Of a stretch of DNA of 11,873 nucleotides, positions 1 through 8,641 are shown piece after piece. The notes beneath the pieces are model-generated. The model had not been told where the DNA came from, did no database searches, and saw only the letters and a program-made list of their open reading frames with translations. A program made the translations under genes and the position numbers. Position 1 is the stretch's first letter. Each line of letters starts with the position of its first letter. The stretch lies in assembly GCA_013365325.1 (NCBI GenBank), contig JABVXV010000730.1, positions 1 through 11,873 of the forward strand. The letters run 5' to 3'. Origin of the DNA: Dipetalonema caudispina. Its lineage: Eukaryota > Nematoda > Chromadorea > Rhabditida > Onchocercidae.

Positions 1-147
<147 letters not shown>

Positions 148-880
148 ATGGTGTTAAGTCTAATAATTAACGAAGAAATATTAATTAATAACTGTTTCAG
201 AAAACTATTCAATAATAATGAAAGCATATACATATACAAATTTTTTTATTTATTATTATCGTGAATTTTCTTATCATGATATTTTGGATATTTTATCAAA
301 ATTAAAAAAAGGCTTTTCTTTTATTATAATCACTTGTCAAAATTGTTATCATCTTAAGTTGTTTACTTTCCCGCCGATGATATTTTGCTGTTTTCTTAGC
401 TGCAATAATAATTTTTCCCTTTTAGTTAATCAATAGAAAATAAATGATTCATTAGTTTGCAAAAAATTTCCAGCAGTTTCTAATAAATTAAACGATATTT
501 GCGGTTACTTCAGTTCAAAATTATTTCTTAGTTAACTAATCAAAATAGGTAAATTCGAATAAGGTATTCTGTATTCTTTATTCACTAATTTTGTTCTTTC
601 ATTCAAAACTTTTGTGTATTAACATTAAAAGTAACGAATTGTTAGCTCAATTTCTGCCTAAAACTTTTAAAAGGAGTAAAAAGAAATAACATTTCATATT
701 AGATTGATAACTTTTTCCCCCTTTTTTCCGCCTTTTTTCACGACAATCATATCGTCGCCTTCGCCCAATAACACTTTTCCATTCATTTTTCTCTTCTCTT
801 CCATATAAATATATGCTACCCCTATCCATTCAACGATCCAACATTTTATACATGAATATTTCCTAGCAATTGGCTGAATC
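148..880. other. AT-rich stretch with no recognisable gene
   Basis: This stretch is AT-rich with many short T and A runs. It contains a 72-codon frame on the plus strand (218-436) and 60-69 codon frames on the minus strand (647-903). These are rich in Phe, Ile, Tyr, Lys or Arg, as expected when T-rich or purine-rich DNA is translated, and they resemble no family I know. I see no RNA gene, no long repeat and no exon with good borders. Confidence 0.7.
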
Positions 881-984
881 ACCATCATCACAACAACCAC
901 CACATATCAACTACTTACCATTATCACCACCACCATCATTACCATCATCATCATTACTACTCTCATTATCATCATGATCATCAT
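881..984. repeat. Degenerate CAT/CAC triplet array
   Basis: About 100 bases are dominated by CAT, CAC, CAA and TAC triplets, with several short pure CAT runs. The right end is CAT/ATG rich and locally self-complementary around 970-984. It looks like an old, mutated trinucleotide microsatellite. The minus strand reads as ATG/GTG triplets, which gives a meaningless Met/Val-rich translation. Confidence 0.85.
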
Positions 985-2495
985 GAATTCCTTATTTTGT
1001 TGATTGCTCTCGCTATTGTAGAATAAAAAATTTTCCAATTACCATTTATTTTTTCAAATGCTCAATTTGCTATATTTCTACATTTTCTATTCTAACCAGT
1101 ATTTTCTCAGTCTATTCTTTGTATACAGTTCTTTTAATCAAAATCATTAAAATTTTTAAAAAATTCGAGAAAAAAATCCCCCATGAACTGTTTTTTTTTT
1201 GGTTTTCTTGATAACATTTGATTATTGCTTAGAGATATGATTAATCATCTGTCATATTCATCTGTCTGCATGTTTTTTCAATTATTTAATTTTCCCATAT
1301 CTCTGGATTGTTGAAATTTGGGAACAACGAGTGTCAACCACATTTTAAGACTGTGTTGAAAGGGGACGAGAGAGAGAGGAAAAATTCTTCCTTAGCTATA
1401 AGACACATACATATTGATACAAGCAATCATTCAAATTTAAAACCAAATTATAGTTGCTTGAAAGTTCTGTGTTATCTATTTCTTTATTGGCTAATCCAAT
1501 ATTGGGATTATTTTTAGTAATTGATATTTTAGGTTTATATTTTGATAGCGAACAGTTTAGGCCTATTTTTTTTATTCAATCTATTTAAGTAAACTTCATA
1601 AAAAAATTTCTCCAAATTTCTTAATCATTTTTCAGATATGCCAATTTGATTGTCAACAATGGATATGTTATCATCTATCGAATTTTACTGTCAAGAATAT
1701 CGTACTTTTTACTTCATCGTTCGCATCTTTCATTCCCAAAATGAAAAAATTTACATGAATTATCGTTTTTTGATACTAATATGGATAGGAAAGCAAAATT
1801 TATGCTTGAAAGGTTAAAGGAAAGAAAAACGTGTACCACTGTATTTCAATTTCTTGTATTTATTTGCACCCACCACTTATTTTACGCACAAGATTATTTT
1901 CCATTCCCTGAAAATGTAACTTTTGTTTTTTCTTTTTCAATTTTTTACCTCAACCAAACGTTTTGTTGCTATGGGTAACCATTTGTTTATCTTTTAAAAC
2001 CGTAGTAATTGTTCGCTTTTTCTTTCAACATTTATTCATATTTGTTTTTCTTTTCAAAAATTTCTCCATATTATTTGCTTATATAATAAATTAAAATAGA
2101 GTATGAAACAATTGTAAAACAGCTGAAGCCACTTCAATACTCAATGGAGCATACTATTTTGTAGTAATTTCCGGCATACCTCAGTTTTTAGTATTGGATA
2201 GATTTGAACTAAGCAATACTGCCTAATGATATTTAACCATTCGTATTAGTTTGACACCATCAGCAAAATTTATTAATGTATGATGTTAATGATACGAACT
2301 TGACAGATTCATCATGTTCAATGATCCAACCCTGTTCGTTTACATTTAGTTCATGTTACCACGAAATCACTGAATAAAATATTCAATCATAATATGAGAT
2401 ATTTCATTCTAATATAAAAATGATATGGGGAAATTTTGTCCACTTCATAACTATTTCACCATTGATAAGGTTGATATATTTGCAGAAACAGTTAA
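985..2495. other. AT-rich stretch with only short unsupported frames
   Basis: No gene is recognised here. A 65-codon ATG-started frame lies at 1781-1978 on the plus strand. It has a basic N-terminus (about residues 1-16) followed by a hydrophobic, Phe-rich remainder. There is a nematode-like splice-acceptor string (TTTTTCAG) ending near 1636, and the frame after it stays open for about 40 codons. Neither has a donor partner or a recognisable product. A T10 run lies near 1190-1200. The sequence reads like intron or intergenic DNA. Confidence 0.6.
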
Positions 2496-2702
2496 TTTGC
2501 TTTTAACTGCGCAATTAATCATGCCAGAAAGAACACAATCGATGATAGTTTCGAAATATTTTTGAGGCAATCGGAATCTGACGTAATGAATGAAATGAAC
2601 CATATCATGTTTGAAAAGATTGCACTTGTTCGAAATTTGTGTCAGAATCTCCCCACCTCTCTCGCAACGAATGATAACGTCGGAGAAGTGAAAAATGTCC
2701 AT
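2451..2702 (-). other. Antisense 83-codon frame, alternative to the plus-strand frame
   Basis: The minus-strand frame starts at an ATG at 2702 and ends at a stop at 2451. It encodes a mixed sequence with several Cys and His residues and no obvious low complexity. It overlaps the plus-strand open segment at 2496-2765, so at most one is likely to be coding. No clear acceptor precedes it and no good donor follows it on this strand. I recognise no domain or motif. Confidence 0.13.
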
Positions 2703-2765
2703 AGCTTTAGATATGTTTTGTTTTTAAAGAAAATTTACCGTGATATTTTGGATAAGTTAAAATAA
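2496..2765 (+). other. Stop-free segment, possible exon or remnant
   Basis: This plus-strand frame stays open for 89 codons between TAA at 2493 and TAA at 2763. Its first in-frame ATG is near 2587, and the translation looks more mixed than the T-rich frames elsewhere. An acceptor-like TTTGCAG lies just upstream (ending near 2485), but it leads into a different frame that stops near 2565. The minus strand is also open from an ATG at 2702 down to 2451 (83 codons). The local GC content is visibly higher than in the flanks. I recognise no family on either strand and cannot choose a strand. It could be an exon, a decayed coding fragment or chance. Confidence 0.15.
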
Positions 2766-2773
2766 GTTGAAAA

Positions 2774-2966
2774 ACGTTTGGAGCTTGAAAGTTTAGAAGT
2801 TTGAAATATACGGAATAAGTTAAGTAATATTTACAAATAGACGTGCAGGACTGAAACACGTAACCAAACGTACGTATATGCAGTACTTTACGCTGGTTTA
2901 CGCTTGTATAAATATGAAGCATAAACGTCACAAAATAAATTATAAACGTTAGCATAGAATAAACGT
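2774..2966. promoter_or_regulatory. Cluster of eight ACGT tetramers with a 10-bp tandem repeat
   Basis: ACGT occurs at 2774, 2841, 2858, 2868, 2872, 2925, 2946 and 2963. Three of these sit in the longer string ATAAACGT or AATAAACGT spaced 21 and 17 bases apart. Between them, TTTACGCT occurs twice, at 2887-2894 and 2897-2904, exactly 10 bases apart. In DNA this AT-rich about one ACGT would be expected in 200 bases. The cluster could be a degenerate tandem array or a group of binding sites with an ACGT core. No adjacent gene shows which. Confidence 0.35.
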
Positions 2967-3479
2967 AAATGTTGAAGTAAATCAGTAAATTTTAATTTCA
3001 AAGTTAAATTTTGGAAGTCTTAATTTTTTAAAACACTATTTCATTCGTAAAATTTTTCTCATATTTTTCATCATTCCCTCTTTTCCTCAATATTTTCATT
3101 TCGTTTTTTTTCTTTTTTCATTTTTGATTATTGATATTTTTAGATGGGTGGATTTTTTATGCATTCGAACAATGCATAAATGATTCATAGAAAATGACAA
3201 TATGACAATTTTTACTGCGAAATTTCTTTTTTTTTTCTTCTCGGAAAATTTATTTCATTTCAATTTGTAGAAGTAAATGTATGGTTTAATTTCTATACGT
3301 ACCAATGAAATTTGATTCGGAGGAACATTTTTCAATGCATTGGTATGACAAGTAATGGCAATTAGCTAGAGGTAGGAAAAGAGAGGCAAAATAGATTCCT
3401 GAAAAATAAACCGGATTATTCTAATCATCTACAAATTATCCAGAAAGCATGAAAAAGTAGTTAATTTTGAAATGGATAA
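2967..3479. other. AT-rich stretch with no gene seen
   Basis: A pyrimidine-rich part (about 3050-3125) has a string around 3088-3122 that resembles the end of the tandem duplication near 4587-4615, though both are low complexity. An 8-bp inverted repeat (TACCAATG at 3300-3307, CATTGGTA at 3338-3345) is of a size expected by chance. I see nothing else of note. Confidence 0.6.
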
Positions 3480-3674
3480 TTTAAACGGAAACTGTTTAAC
3501 GACCAATATAATGCATTTTTTAGAGTTAGAAATAGTGATATCGGTGGAGGGGCGGAAGTACTAGTTCTCCATAATCACAGCAATCAATTGTTAAATCACC
3601 ATCAAAAGAATATCCTGCACTTAATCAACCGGAAAAGATCGGACAGTAATACTGTAATCTTCAGAACTGAGTGA
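3480..3674 (+). other. 64-codon stop-free segment without ATG
   Basis: The frame is open from after TAA at 3477 to TGA at 3672, with no in-frame ATG, so it could only be an internal or terminal exon or a remnant. An acceptor-like T-run plus AG ends near 3523. The downstream part is richer in GC than its surroundings and encodes a mixed His/Asn-containing sequence. No family is recognised and no convincing donor is seen. Stop-free runs of this length are expected a few times by chance in a window of this size and composition. Confidence 0.1.
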
Positions 3675-4182
3675 TTAATATGAGCAAGTAATTAACCGGA
3701 ATTGAATGATTGATGTAAGGAAGTAGATACTGTTTCGGTCAATTTTTAATATTTTCTTACTTTCTACTATGATTGTATAAACATTTGGTTGAATGGGAAT
3801 TTAAACTTCACGAAATTTCAATTCTTCTTTCTTTTTTAAAAAATTCGAAGCTCTAACAGTAAAATTACATATCAAATATGCGTAGAAAATGCGCTTCCTC
3901 TTCAATCACAGATATTATAAGAAGAGAAATGAGAAATTTTTATCAGTATGAAATGATTAGAAAATGAATTAAATAAATTATGCAATCACGAATAAATCAT
4001 ACTTCTTAAAATATCAGAATTGCAACTTAGCATATTCTAAATTTTTATCATCCATCTTTTATTTCTACAATTATCATTGTTGTCTTTATCAGTAGATTAG
4101 AATTCATCCCCTGATAATCAGTCATGTTTGTCAATTTTTTCCGACCTATTCTTCTACCTGTCAGTTTTTCTTTTTAAAAAAT
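3675..4182. other. AT-rich stretch with no gene seen
   Basis: This is mixed AT-rich sequence with short A and T runs. No open frame of useful length, RNA gene, microsatellite or long repeat is visible. Confidence 0.6.
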
Positions 4183-4610
4183 TCTGAAATTTTCGTTTTT
4201 CAAATGTAGTTATTGATAAAATTTTTGACCACATAATTTTCTATTCTTCAAAATAATTATTTTCGTTCCGTCCTCAAATTAATGTTTTCGCTCCTTTTTT
4301 TCTTCTCCCTTTCTCTCCCTTTTTCCCTCTCTCAACAAATTTTGTAATTATAAATAAAATTTCCAAAAAACTGCAAAATTTTCGTTGTTCAAATGTAATT
4401 ATGAATAAAATTTTTAAAAAATGACAAAATCTTTTTTTTTTTCTAAATCAATTGCTTTCGTTTTTCCTCTTATTAAAGTTTTTACTTCTTTTTTTCTTCT
4501 CTTTTTCCTTATCTCTCTCGTTTTCTCAACAAATTTTATAACTATGTGTAAAATTTTAAAAAAGTTACAAAATTTCCGTTTTTGCTCCACAATATTTTCA
4601 TTATACTTTT
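4183..4610. repeat. Imperfect tandem duplication, unit about 190 bp
   Basis: Two diverged copies lie head to tail, at about 4183-4373 and 4374-4567, with a partial third to about 4610. Anchors include CTCAACAAAT at 4331-4340 and again at 4525-4534 (offset 194), and CAAATGTA at 4201-4208 and again at 4390-4397 (offset 189). The order of elements is kept: a TTTTCGTT string, a CAAATGTA string, a T-rich CTTCTC block, then CTCAACAAAT. Copy 1 holds a 43-base pure pyrimidine run (4291-4333). The 74-codon plus-strand frame at 4421-4645 is just translated T-rich repeat and is not a gene. Confidence 0.7.
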
Positions 4611-5158
4611 TTTCTTGCTCTAAAGGACTGACTAGTTGTTCTTGATATATTTTATTATGTTATTGTAATAGTAGCATTGATAGAAACGCTCAAAATTTCG
4701 CAAAACAAAAAAAAAAAAACGCTTAGTAAGTTAATTAACAGCTTTTCTTGAGTTCAATTTTTCGACTGCTTTTATTTGTTAGCTAAAGAGCCAAGGGAAA
4801 AATAATAGGCTAATTTAGAAATATATAATTCTTTCGATTTTCAATCTGAACCTGGTTTTATTTTTAATTTAAAAATTTTTATTGTGCAGTTTAATTATTT
4901 GATTTAATTCATTTAAAAGTAACGTCTACTTCATATATCAATAGTATCAGCGCCGTTGGCTTTTATCATCGGCTTTAGTGATGCTTTGTCTTTGCTTGGT
5001 TGATATCACTAGGATAATAATGCTTTGCTTTTGACTACTTCTTTTTTTCCCTCTAAATTTTTAACCTTAAATTTAAAGTTTTCTTTCTCATGGAATTGAA
5101 AAGTTTTCTGAGAAAGGAAGATTTGATCGACGCTGTGAAGATGGTACTATTCTTTAAT
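4611..5158. other. AT-rich stretch with no gene seen
   Basis: There is a pure A13 run at 4707-4719. A slightly GC-richer patch at 4940-5040 has short local repeats (GGCTTTTATC and GGCTTTAGTG; ATGCTTTG twice). I find no supported gene, RNA or element. Confidence 0.6.
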
Positions 5159-5237
5159 GTGATAGTGTTGGCCAGAAATAAAAATTGAGGTGATAGTGTT
5201 GGCCAACAATAAAATGTCAAAGTGATAGTATTGGCCA
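5159..5237. repeat. Three-copy minisatellite with 16-bp conserved core
   Basis: The core GTGATAGTGTTGGCCA occurs at 5159-5174 and 5190-5205 (identical) and at 5222-5237 (one mismatch, G to A). The copies start 31 and 32 bases apart, close to three helical turns. The 15-16 base linkers between cores are clearly more diverged than the cores. Each core ends in TTGGCCA, which contains the TTGGC half-site known for NFI-type factors. That link is only suggestive. The 128-codon minus-strand frame crossing this repeat (5053-5439) owes its length to the neighbouring pyrimidine-rich DNA and is not called as a gene. Confidence 0.85.
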
Positions 5238-5268
5238 CTAAGAAGCATTTTTGTTTACTTTTATGTGA

Positions 5269-5332
5269 CTCTCTTCTTCCTTTACCCTCATTTCTTCCTT
5301 TCCTCCCCCGAACTTTTCTTTCCTTCTTCATC
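5269..5332. repeat. Pyrimidine-rich tract
   Basis: This 64-base tract is almost all C and T on the plus strand, broken by a few purines (such as GAA near 5310). Its segment CTTCCTTTCCTC (5294-5305) is perfectly complementary to a segment of the purine tract downstream (5419-5430). The tract keeps minus-strand frames open only by composition. Confidence 0.75.
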
Positions 5333-5375
5333 CGGAAAAGGAAGGGATTGAGGTCGATGATGCAAAAAAAATGTA

Positions 5376-5436
5376 AGAAAGAGTGAGAGAAAGAAAGAGA
5401 AGGAGAGGAGGAGAGAGAGAGGAAAGGAAGGGAAGA
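5376..5436. repeat. Purine-rich (GA) tract
   Basis: About 60 bases are nearly all A and G on the plus strand, with short GA dinucleotide runs (5409-5421). It sits between two pyrimidine-rich tracts and shares complementarity with both, including a perfect 12-bp match to 5294-5305. Translations through it are runs of Lys, Arg, Glu and Gly and carry no coding evidence. Confidence 0.8.
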
Positions 5437-5508
5437 CATCTACGATTAAAGGAAGGATGCCAAAGATCGGAGATCGTTTGCTGGAGTGTATGTATGTGAG
5501 CGCCACAA

Positions 5509-5703
5509 TTAGCATTGGTAACGAAGAATTGATCCGATAGCGCCAACATTATTGATGGTGGTGGTTATGGATGTAGTAGTATCAGCGGTAACAGTAATAG
5601 TAGCAGTAGTAGTATCAGCAGAATAGTAACAGTGTGGTACCTCCATGACGTTTTTTCTTTTCCTATATGAAATACCGATCATATCCCATCCATATCTATC
5701 CAT
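5509..5703 (-). other. 64-codon Thr-rich frame over a triplet array
   Basis: This minus-strand frame has a true ATG (5703) and ends with TAA at 5509. Its centre is Thr-rich because it reads the GTA/AGT triplet array, and the pentapeptide ADTTT occurs twice, 11 residues apart. The first 25 or so residues are mixed. The region has the highest GC content in the window. No signal peptide, domain or splice sites are evident. An overlapping plus-strand frame with its ATG at 5457 and TAG at 5538 (27 codons) also looks mixed. I consider chance plus repeat composition the most likely explanation. Confidence 0.13.
5553..5635. repeat. Degenerate GTA/GTG triplet array with 33-bp duplication
   Basis: The plus strand is rich in GTG, GTA, AGT and AGC triplets. 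A 14-base string, GTAGTAGTATCAGC, is repeated exactly at 5573-5586 and 5606-5619, a 33-base offset. This points to a local slippage or duplication event inside an older trinucleotide array. Confidence 0.8.
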
Positions 5704-5708
5704 TTACT

Positions 5709-5768
5709 TCGTTTCCCTCCTTTCTTCTTTCTCTCTCTTCCTCTCTTACTCTCTCTCCTTTTCTTCTT
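5709..5768. repeat. Second pyrimidine-rich (CT) tract
   Basis: About 60 bases are almost entirely C and T on the plus strand, with CTCTCT runs. It is roughly complementary to the purine tract at 5376-5436, about 270 bases upstream. It resembles a polypyrimidine microsatellite; there is no acceptor AG with an evident exon directly after it. Confidence 0.75.
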
Positions 5769-6429
5769 TGATTGTAATGAATTAGCAAGTTAATCGAATA
5801 AACAAGTGCCGAAATATTTGACCTAGGTATATGATATAAGATGAAAGAGAATTATATGAGATTTTCATGATTTTTGTGGAATTTTCCGAACAGTACATAG
5901 CGCTAAATGGAAGATTTTATATCCAGAAATTTTCTCGTAATAATATTTTATATTAAATAGAAAATTATGAAAATTGTAAATTTGTTACTTAAATTTTTAC
6001 TTTTGAATCTGAAAAGTGTTATATAATTTTTTAGCATAAGCAAAATTTACGGGAGAAAATTACCTGAAATTATTAAGGTTTTTTTTGTATGATTTAATAC
6101 TATTATATATATATGTATATATAAAGATGTTGAATGATAACAGAAAATTGAATTTATCTCTTCTTTTTCTTTCATTAATTTGAAGACTTTTTTCTTTGCG
6201 ATTTTTAGTTTTAGTTTTTTCTCATTTCAAAAGTTTTCGAAAATTGTCGAAACTTGCTGAAGCGAAAAATTCTAAAGTGTTATTTTTAGAAAATAAAATG
6301 GCATGTTAAAATTATCGTGCAATCGATAATTTAGTTTTCTATTTCTTTTCTTTTTTTTGACAAGCAAATTTATTTCTTTCTTTTAAATAACCAAACACTT
6401 TCCGTTGATATTTATTATATTTATTTGGA
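5769..6429. other. AT-rich stretch with a short TA run
   Basis: A short imperfect TA array lies at about 6102-6124. The rest is AT-rich DNA with TTTTCGAAAA-like short palindromes (near 6233-6243). No gene, RNA or element is seen. Confidence 0.65.
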
Positions 6430-6580
<151 letters not shown>

Positions 6581-8483
6581 TGCGATTCCTTCGTCTTCTC
6601 TCTAAAAGTGGTATTTTAAACTGCTACTCCCTTACTTTTTATCCATTCAAATTTTGCCTAAAAATAAAAGAGTCAAATAGTGAGAAATCTTAATTATTTC
6701 TAACAGGTTTTCGAGTAATTAATTCAAAAATCCAATTTTCGGGCAATCAGTTCGTGAATTCATTGTTTGATATAGCAATAATAACTAAATGAATATTCAA
6801 TTTCTAATATCATCTCCTTACTGTCAGCAAATCGTGAATTGGTAATGATAATTTATATATTGGCGTAAACGATGTGATGGTAAACGGGAAATAGTAGATA
6901 GCATATGTTTGTTAATTTCTTTCTACTTGGTAAATCGATTCCGTGAACCTTTACGATATGGGTATTCTTTCGGAAGAAGTAAGATATTATTCATTAGCCG
7001 AGATATTACTCCTTTTTCTTTAAATGTTTAACCTTTATCCTTTACCCTTGACCATTACCTCAATCATATTACCCAAGTTAGAAGGAGGTCAGCATATATG
7101 CAGCTATATGAAACATAACACTGTATTAAATTTTTTTCTCCGATAAACAAAAAAATTAGAGCAATATTTAAATTCTTTCTTCTTTTTTTTCATTCATTCA
7201 TTTTTTGACCAAATTTTCTTCCCGTAACGGAATTACACTGTTATGACTGCAAAATTTTATATTCAGTTTCACTCTCATAAAAAGGTCAAATTTTGTTGAG
7301 AACTTTTGCCTAAAATAATTGTTCAATTATATTTTTTTTTTCGAAAAATGCTCATCTAATTCATACAAATCACGTAGCTACACGTGAAAAATTCAAATTC
7401 TTGAGTTATGGAAATGGTATATGGCTTTTTTCAAAGTTTTGCAAGAAAAAATGATTGTTGATTTCAATAATCATTATTTAGCACACATAAAAATATGCTT
7501 AAAAAATTTTAGATTAAAGAAAAGCATATTTAATTTATTGTTGGTTAATATAAGTGTAAATGAAGTAAAATATGTGGAAATTTCTTAATGTTAAAAAATG
7601 GATGATGATAAAAGTGCCTGCTACATCTCCAATTAAAATGAAGTACCTACTGATTTTAGTCTGAAGATATGAAAAGACTTGCTTAACTGAGAGGACATGA
7701 ATAGATCTATTATTTAATAGGAATTGTATTTTTTGCTAACATTGATCAAGTAGAAAAAAATGAGAATTCAGGTAGTGATATCATTAAGTACTACCGGTAG
7801 AAGAATGAATTTTTGAATGATATCAGATTTCCTCCTTTTATGTTATTATTTCTCCACAATTTCATTCATTAGGATTTGCTTCCAATAGAAATAGCAAAAT
7901 TTAAAGGTTTCTTTCGGACTGATCATTTAAGAATTGGTTAATTAGTAAAAAGACAAAATCAAGAATTGTTCGTCAGATCGATTGTTCAGAAGATATTATT
8001 GATAACCAGCCACAGTCTTTCATTAGAATGCGCTGATAGAATATCCTGTTGAAAGCATTAACAGCTTAAACATTAATCGAATCCTAATTAGAACCATGTG
8101 CTTCCAGGTATAAGCTAAACAATTCATATTAAATTATCATTGCTATCTTTTTCCCCTTAAAAAAAATAATAGATTTTAAGCAATTTAGTGGCTTGTTTAG
8201 CCATTCATCCATTTCGTCCTTGTCCTTCCATTCTATCATCTCTCCGTTCATCTATTTATCAATTTGCATATTGCCGGTTTGTCTCGATAATTTCTTTGCT
8301 TTCAATTTTCACTTCTTCTTCCTTTATACCATACTATTATTCAAAAAAGAAATTCTTAAAATTTCCTATATGTACCTATTTTTTTCCAAACATAATTTGA
8401 TAGACAAACTTATTTCATCCTATGCTTGCTTGGAAAATATGAATCATAATCTCATAATTTCTCGTATTACCTAAATTTTTTAC
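6581..8483. other. Long AT-rich stretch with no recognisable gene
   Basis: Nearly 1.9 kb has no supported gene. It contains short palindromes such as CTACCGGTAG (7791-7800) and an adjacent GGTAGT/ACTACC pair (7771-7776, 7790-7795). The frames at 8188-8474 on the plus strand are rich in Phe, Ser, Ile and Leu, begin at non-ATG codons and reflect pyrimidine-rich sequence. The part at about 7590-8110 is more mixed in composition, but no frame, tRNA box or terminal repeat was found in it. Confidence 0.6.
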
Positions 8484-8641
8484 TGAACAATCACCACATT
8501 GATCGATGCATGTCAGATTGTTCAACGTCGACGTTTTGTCATTTACCGATTTATATGCTAATGTGATTACACATACTCATTTCAGAGTAATATAATTACT
8601 TCCGTATATGTTAATTCACATCAAAATTTAATGTGACGTCA
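8484..8641. promoter_or_regulatory. Dyad cluster with CRE-like octamer
   Basis: A 9-bp inverted repeat (TGAACAATC at 8484-8492, GATTGTTCA at 8516-8524) directly abuts a perfect 12-bp palindrome, AACGTCGACGTT (8524-8535). Further on are ATGTG/CACAT around 8560-8575, TCACAT at 8615-8620 paired with ATGTGA at 8631-8636, and the perfect octamer TGACGTCA at 8634-8641. TGACGTCA is the established binding site of CREB/ATF bZIP proteins. A regulatory role is inference, because no promoter or gene is identified next to it. Confidence 0.3.

Noticed and set aside
358..365. TTGTTTAC, a match to the FOXO/DAF-16 binding element, also seen near 5252 and reversed near 11422
   Set aside because: An 8-mer this AT-rich is expected several times by chance in the window, and no gene context supports a role.
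218..436. 72-codon ATG-started frame
   Set aside because: It is Phe/Tyr/Ile/Leu-rich as expected for T-rich DNA, and has no homology I recognise and no splice or promoter context.
1629..1757. Possible exon after a TTTTTCAG acceptor
   Set aside because: The open frame is about 40 codons long, with no donor, no homology and two equally open frames. This is typical of chance in AT-rich DNA.
3300..3345. 8-bp inverted repeat TACCAATG / CATTGGTA
   Set aside because: With a 30-base loop in DNA of this composition, many such pairs are expected by chance across 12 kb.
4421..4645. 74-codon plus-strand frame that looks like a hydrophobic protein
   Set aside because: It lies in a T-rich tandem duplication. 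Hydrophobicity follows from T-rich codons, and the other repeat copy does not keep the frame.
5053..5439. 128-codon minus-strand open frame, the longest in the window
   Set aside because: It runs along pyrimidine-rich DNA that cannot contain stop codons in that orientation and crosses a minisatellite. The translation is Ser/Phe/Leu and Lys/Arg/Glu low complexity with no domain.
7771..7800. GGTAGT/ACTACC hairpin plus the palindrome CTACCGGTAG
   Set aside because: The stems are short, no terminator or transposon end context is present, and there is no second copy in the window.
8188..8474. Two overlapping 70 and 93-codon frames
   Set aside because: Both start at non-ATG codons in pyrimidine-rich sequence and encode Phe/Ser/Leu/Ile-rich strings with no recognisable feature.
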